Source: Albidovulum sp. (lineage in GTDB: Bacteria; Pseudomonadota; Alphaproteobacteria; Rhodobacterales; Rhodobacteraceae). From it: a stretch of DNA of 64,000 bases. Both the position numbers and the translations under genes were made by a program. Below, in pieces: positions 61,809-64,000 of the stretch (the first letter of the stretch is position 1; each line of letters opens with the position of its first letter). Where the stretch lies: contig JAPPFL010000010.1 in the NCBI GenBank assembly GCA_028823855.1, positions 1 through 64,000 on the forward strand, read 5' to 3'. Below the pieces are notes generated by a model. It saw only the letters and a list, made by a program, of their open reading frames with translations, ran no database searches and was not told the origin of the DNA.

Positions 61809-62300
61809 TTAGCCTACCAGGGCCCGTCCGAATGGAGCGAGCCCGAGCCCCAATGCATATCTGAATATTGCGAAAAGAACGACCGAAAGCCCTACGCCTG
61901 CGGCCATGGCGTTAAATGGTTTCGGGCTGATCTGATAGCTGATCAGCGAGGACGCGACAGCGGCGGGAATGATGAATCCGAGCGGTTCCAGTGAAACCGC
62001 AAATCCGATCAGAACGACGACCGCAAAAGCGATTTTGGCTGACGTTGCCAGCCGCGGCCAGGGAGGATCGGGATCAGGGCGCAGAATGAAAATCAATGCG
62101 CAAAGAATCGACACCGCGCCAACAATGTAGGGAAAAGTCTTCGACCCTACGGGATCCGACAAGAAGCTGACCTGCGTCTGCGAAGCGCTCCAAATATAAA
62201 AGAGGGCGATCGCGATCATGATCGCGCCAAATATCCGGTCGCTCCGGCGCGCTAAGAACTTCCCGGGCCTTTCGGGCCCGGGAGAATCATTTGTAAGCAA
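61809..62300 (-). CDS. tctB: tripartite tricarboxylate transporter small permease
   Basis: A 163-residue small membrane subunit with four hydrophobic helices (IFGAIMIAIALFYIW; FPYIVGAVSILCALIFIL; IAFAVVVLIGFAVSL; LGFIIPAAVASSLISYQ). It has low family conservation, but GSKTFPYIVG and LGFII are typical. It starts at TTG with AGGA seven bases upstream. TctB accompanies TctA in the transport unit. It lies between tctC and tctA. Confidence 0.85.
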   Translation of the reverse strand: MLTNDSPGPERPGKFLARRSDRIFGAIMIAIALFYIWSASQTQVSFLSDPVGSKTFPYIVGAVSILCALIFILRPDPDPPWPRLATSAKIAFAVVVLIGFAVSLEPLGFIIPAAVASSLISYQISPKPFNAMAAGVGLSVVLFAIFRYALGLGLAPFGRALVG

Positions 62301-62314
62301 GCTGATATCCTGAA

Positions 62315-63283
62315 TTACTGGATGACTCCGATTTCGCGGGACATCTGCTCGATTTCAGCTACAACGGCGTTGACGTAGTTTTGGAAGTCGTCGCCAACCT
62401 TGTTGAAGGGCGCCAGTCCGCGCGCCGCCATGGCTTCCGCCCAAGCATCGGAATCGGCCACCGCCTGGAGAGCGTTGGACCACTTCATGTAATCCTCGTC
62501 CGAAATTCCTTTCGGTACGTAGAGTCCGCGCCAGTTTCCGGCTACCACGTCAATGCCTTGTTCCCTGGCTGTCGGAATATCTTCGAACCCGGGGACGCGC
62601 TCGTCGGCAAAGACAGCCAAAACGCGAATTTCGCCGGCCTTAAGAAATCCCACGACTTCGGAAATGTCGCCGGTCATGGCCTGCGTGTGGCCGCCGATCG
62701 TTTGCGTAATGGCGTCGGCTCCGCCGTCGACGCCAATGTATTTGACAGTTCGAATGTCCGTAAGCCCGGCGCGGTTGAGTGCCATCAGGACCTTGAGGTG
62801 ATCGAAGCCGCCAACGGCCGAGCCGCCGGCGAAAGTTACGGAGGCGGGGTCCGCGACGACTGCGTCGAGTAGATCATTGAGACTCATGTGCGGGGAATCT
62901 GCTGCAACGGCGATCACGCCGGGGTCGACGCCAATCGCTCCAAGGAACCTGACTTGATCGGCGGTGAGGCCGCCATATGCGTTTTGCGCGAGGCGAGTCG
63001 CCGTCGCCGACGACGCGGCAACGATCAGTTCAGGATCATCGTCGCGTTTGGTAACTACGTGCGAAAAAGCTAGTCCGCCGCCGCCGCCTGCCATGTTCGT
63101 TACCTGGATCGGCTGGTCGACCACGCCGATGTCGTGCATTATTTTGCCGATTGTCCTGCAGGTAAAGTCCCATCCTCCGCCGGGGTTGGCAGGCGCAATG
63201 CATTCCGCCGCCGCCGCCGAGCCGGCCGCGCCGACGCTCACGACCGCCGCAACGGCAAAGCCCCTAAATATCTTCAAGTTCAT
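62315..63283 (-). CDS. tctC: tripartite tricarboxylate transporter substrate-binding protein
   Basis: A 322-residue periplasmic receptor of the Bug/TctC family. It has a signal peptide ending in AGSAAAAE, the mature start IAPANPGGGWDFTCRTIGK (carboxylate-binding beta-alpha motif), VTNMAGGGGGLAFSHVV, VTFAGGSAVGGFDHLKVL and a late KWSNALQAVADS. Bug proteins bind carboxylates through main-chain contacts, so the ligand (tricarboxylate, dicarboxylate, aromatic acid, sugar acid) is not readable. First gene of the eleven-frame operon, divergent from the aminotransferase gene. Confidence 0.88.
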   Translation of the reverse strand: MNLKIFRGFAVAAVVSVGAAGSAAAAECIAPANPGGGWDFTCRTIGKIMHDIGVVDQPIQVTNMAGGGGGLAFSHVVTKRDDDPELIVAASSATATRLAQNAYGGLTADQVRFLGAIGVDPGVIAVAADSPHMSLNDLLDAVVADPASVTFAGGSAVGGFDHLKVLMALNRAGLTDIRTVKYIGVDGGADAITQTIGGHTQAMTGDISEVVGFLKAGEIRVLAVFADERVPGFEDIPTAREQGIDVVAGNWRGLYVPKGISDEDYMKWSNALQAVADSDAWAEAMAARGLAPFNKVGDDFQNYVNAVVAEIEQMSREIGVIQ

Positions 63284-63776
63284 GAATATCTCCCATTTGA
63301 AGTTTTGCTTTCGAGTGAGTCCGGTTGGTAAGCCTTTCTCTCAACTTTCTATGTATTTCAACGAGTGCCAGCGTCAACCTGAATTTTGCGCGCGCGTGCG
63401 GAAAACGCTTCCGCGCCAAGGCGCGGCGCTGTCCGGAAGGGCATCGGTAGTTGTCCATGCACGCGCGCAGGGAATACGGAAATGCGACCAAACTGGCCGG
63501 CGATGTTCGGTAGACGGATTGCCCAGTCGGGATCGAGCGCGCGTCTTCCGAGTTGTTCGCCTGCATGCAATCGATTCCTTTGCCGGAAGGTTGGAAGATC
63601 TATATTTCTCAGCGCTGCTTGGTCCGCGCGATTTTAGGCGCTGAAGCCTTGTAGTCATAGACGATTGCTCCTAGATCAAGCGGAGGCGCGGCTTGTCCAA
63701 ATGACGAAGAAAGTCGAGAAAGTGGCGCCGATGTCGTATATTGCTTCGCCGCCTTTTCCGGACAGGGAGAAACCAA

Positions 63777-64000
63777 ATGATTTCGCAGAATCCGGTGTTC
63801 GTACCAGGACCGACCAACATGCCCGATGTTATCCGAAAGGCATGCGATCAGCCGACTGTCGATCACAGGGCAGATGTATTCACGGAAATCTTGCTGCCGG
63901 CGATCGAGGGCATGAAAAAAGTGCTCAAAACGGAAAAGGCGCGCGTATTTGTTTTTCCTGCCTCCGGTTCGGGAGGTTGGGAGGCCGCGGTTGCGAATAC
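63777..64000 (+). CDS. class V aminotransferase, serine-glyoxylate type (partial)
   Basis: The first 74 codons of a gene running off the window. FVPGPTNMPDVIRKAC, VDHRADVFTEILLPAIEGMKKVL and FVFPASGSGGWEAAVAN match serine-glyoxylate or aspartate-glyoxylate aminotransferases (PLP enzymes that turn glyoxylate into glycine). AGGGAGA seven bases before ATG supports the start. It is divergent from tctC. Between them (63284-63776) there is no gene, only the shared upstream region. Confidence 0.85.
   Translation, partial: MISQNPVFVPGPTNMPDVIRKACDQPTVDHRADVFTEILLPAIEGMKKVLKTEKARVFVFPASGSGGWEAAVAN

Noticed and set aside
1-64000. CRISPR arrays or prophage
   Set aside because: No regularly spaced short repeats and no phage structural or integrase genes were seen.

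Overview
The window looks like chromosome of an alphaproteobacterium, probably marine or host-associated. The clearest marker is a direct-repeat LexA box of the alphaproteobacterial type (GAAC-N7-GAAC, 20355-20369) overlapping the start of an imuA-like gene. Supporting signs are the hom-glpX-recJ order beside a tRNA-Glu, a carnitine dehydrogenase-thioesterase fusion, a DddP-like M24 protein and a complete tripartite tricarboxylate (TctCBA) transporter. Decayed insertion-sequence fragments (IS1595-like, several IS5-like, a serine-resolvase tail) are scattered between gene blocks, so the genome has had many mobile elements that are now eroding.

Layout. 1-4.4 kb: IS debris around a carnitine dehydrogenase gene (minus strand). 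4.4-19.35 kb: a large catabolic island holding an SsuABC-type ABC transporter, a tautomerase-like protein, a cysteine hydrolase-VOC fusion, an enolase-superfamily enzyme, an opine-dehydrogenase-like protein, a dipicolinate-synthase-A-like protein, a hydantoinase-like amidohydrolase, a GntR/FCD regulator, a CobW GTPase with a PhyH-like tail, a TIM-barrel isomerase, a creatinase-like M24 protein and a deaminase-like amidohydrolase. A shared operator (TGTGAYCWCAAAATGTGAY, or its palindromic core TGTGATCACA) sits at three promoters of this island, including that of the GntR gene, so the island reads as one autoregulated regulon. Related, rearranged IS5-like remnants lie on both sides of it.

20-30 kb: single housekeeping or accessory genes (imuA-like, nucleoside deoxyribosyltransferase-like, GNAT, DjlA-like, NUDIX, a ThDP enzyme, a DAO-type oxidoreductase, an SDR without the usual catalytic Tyr). 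30-32.1 kb: an EF-hand protein followed by an ECF sigma factor, a small membrane protein and a CnrX/Spy-like periplasmic protein, resembling a Cnr-type metal or envelope sensing switch. 32.8-37.3 kb: tRNA-Glu, recJ, glpX and hom. 37.6-42.8 kb: a GFA protein, a GMC oxidoreductase, an orphan spermidine/putrescine-type binding protein and a ClC protein lacking both acidic gate residues. 43.4-46.6 kb: an accessory islet with two tandem DUF488 proteins, an unknown protein and an AlbA_2/Schlafen-type protein. 46.6-52.2 kb: debris, a HicB-like orphan, the DddP-like protein and a fatty acid desaturase.

52.2-63.3 kb: one compact minus-strand operon of eleven reading frames, tctC-tctB-tctA-AtuA-DUF4387-PfkB kinase-short ORF-FucI/AraA-like-Gfo/Idh-2-hydroxyacid dehydrogenase-malonyl-CoA synthetase-like. 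It appears to import and degrade an unidentified sugar-acid or carboxylate. tctA seems to start at an ATA codon. A divergent class V aminotransferase gene runs off the right edge.
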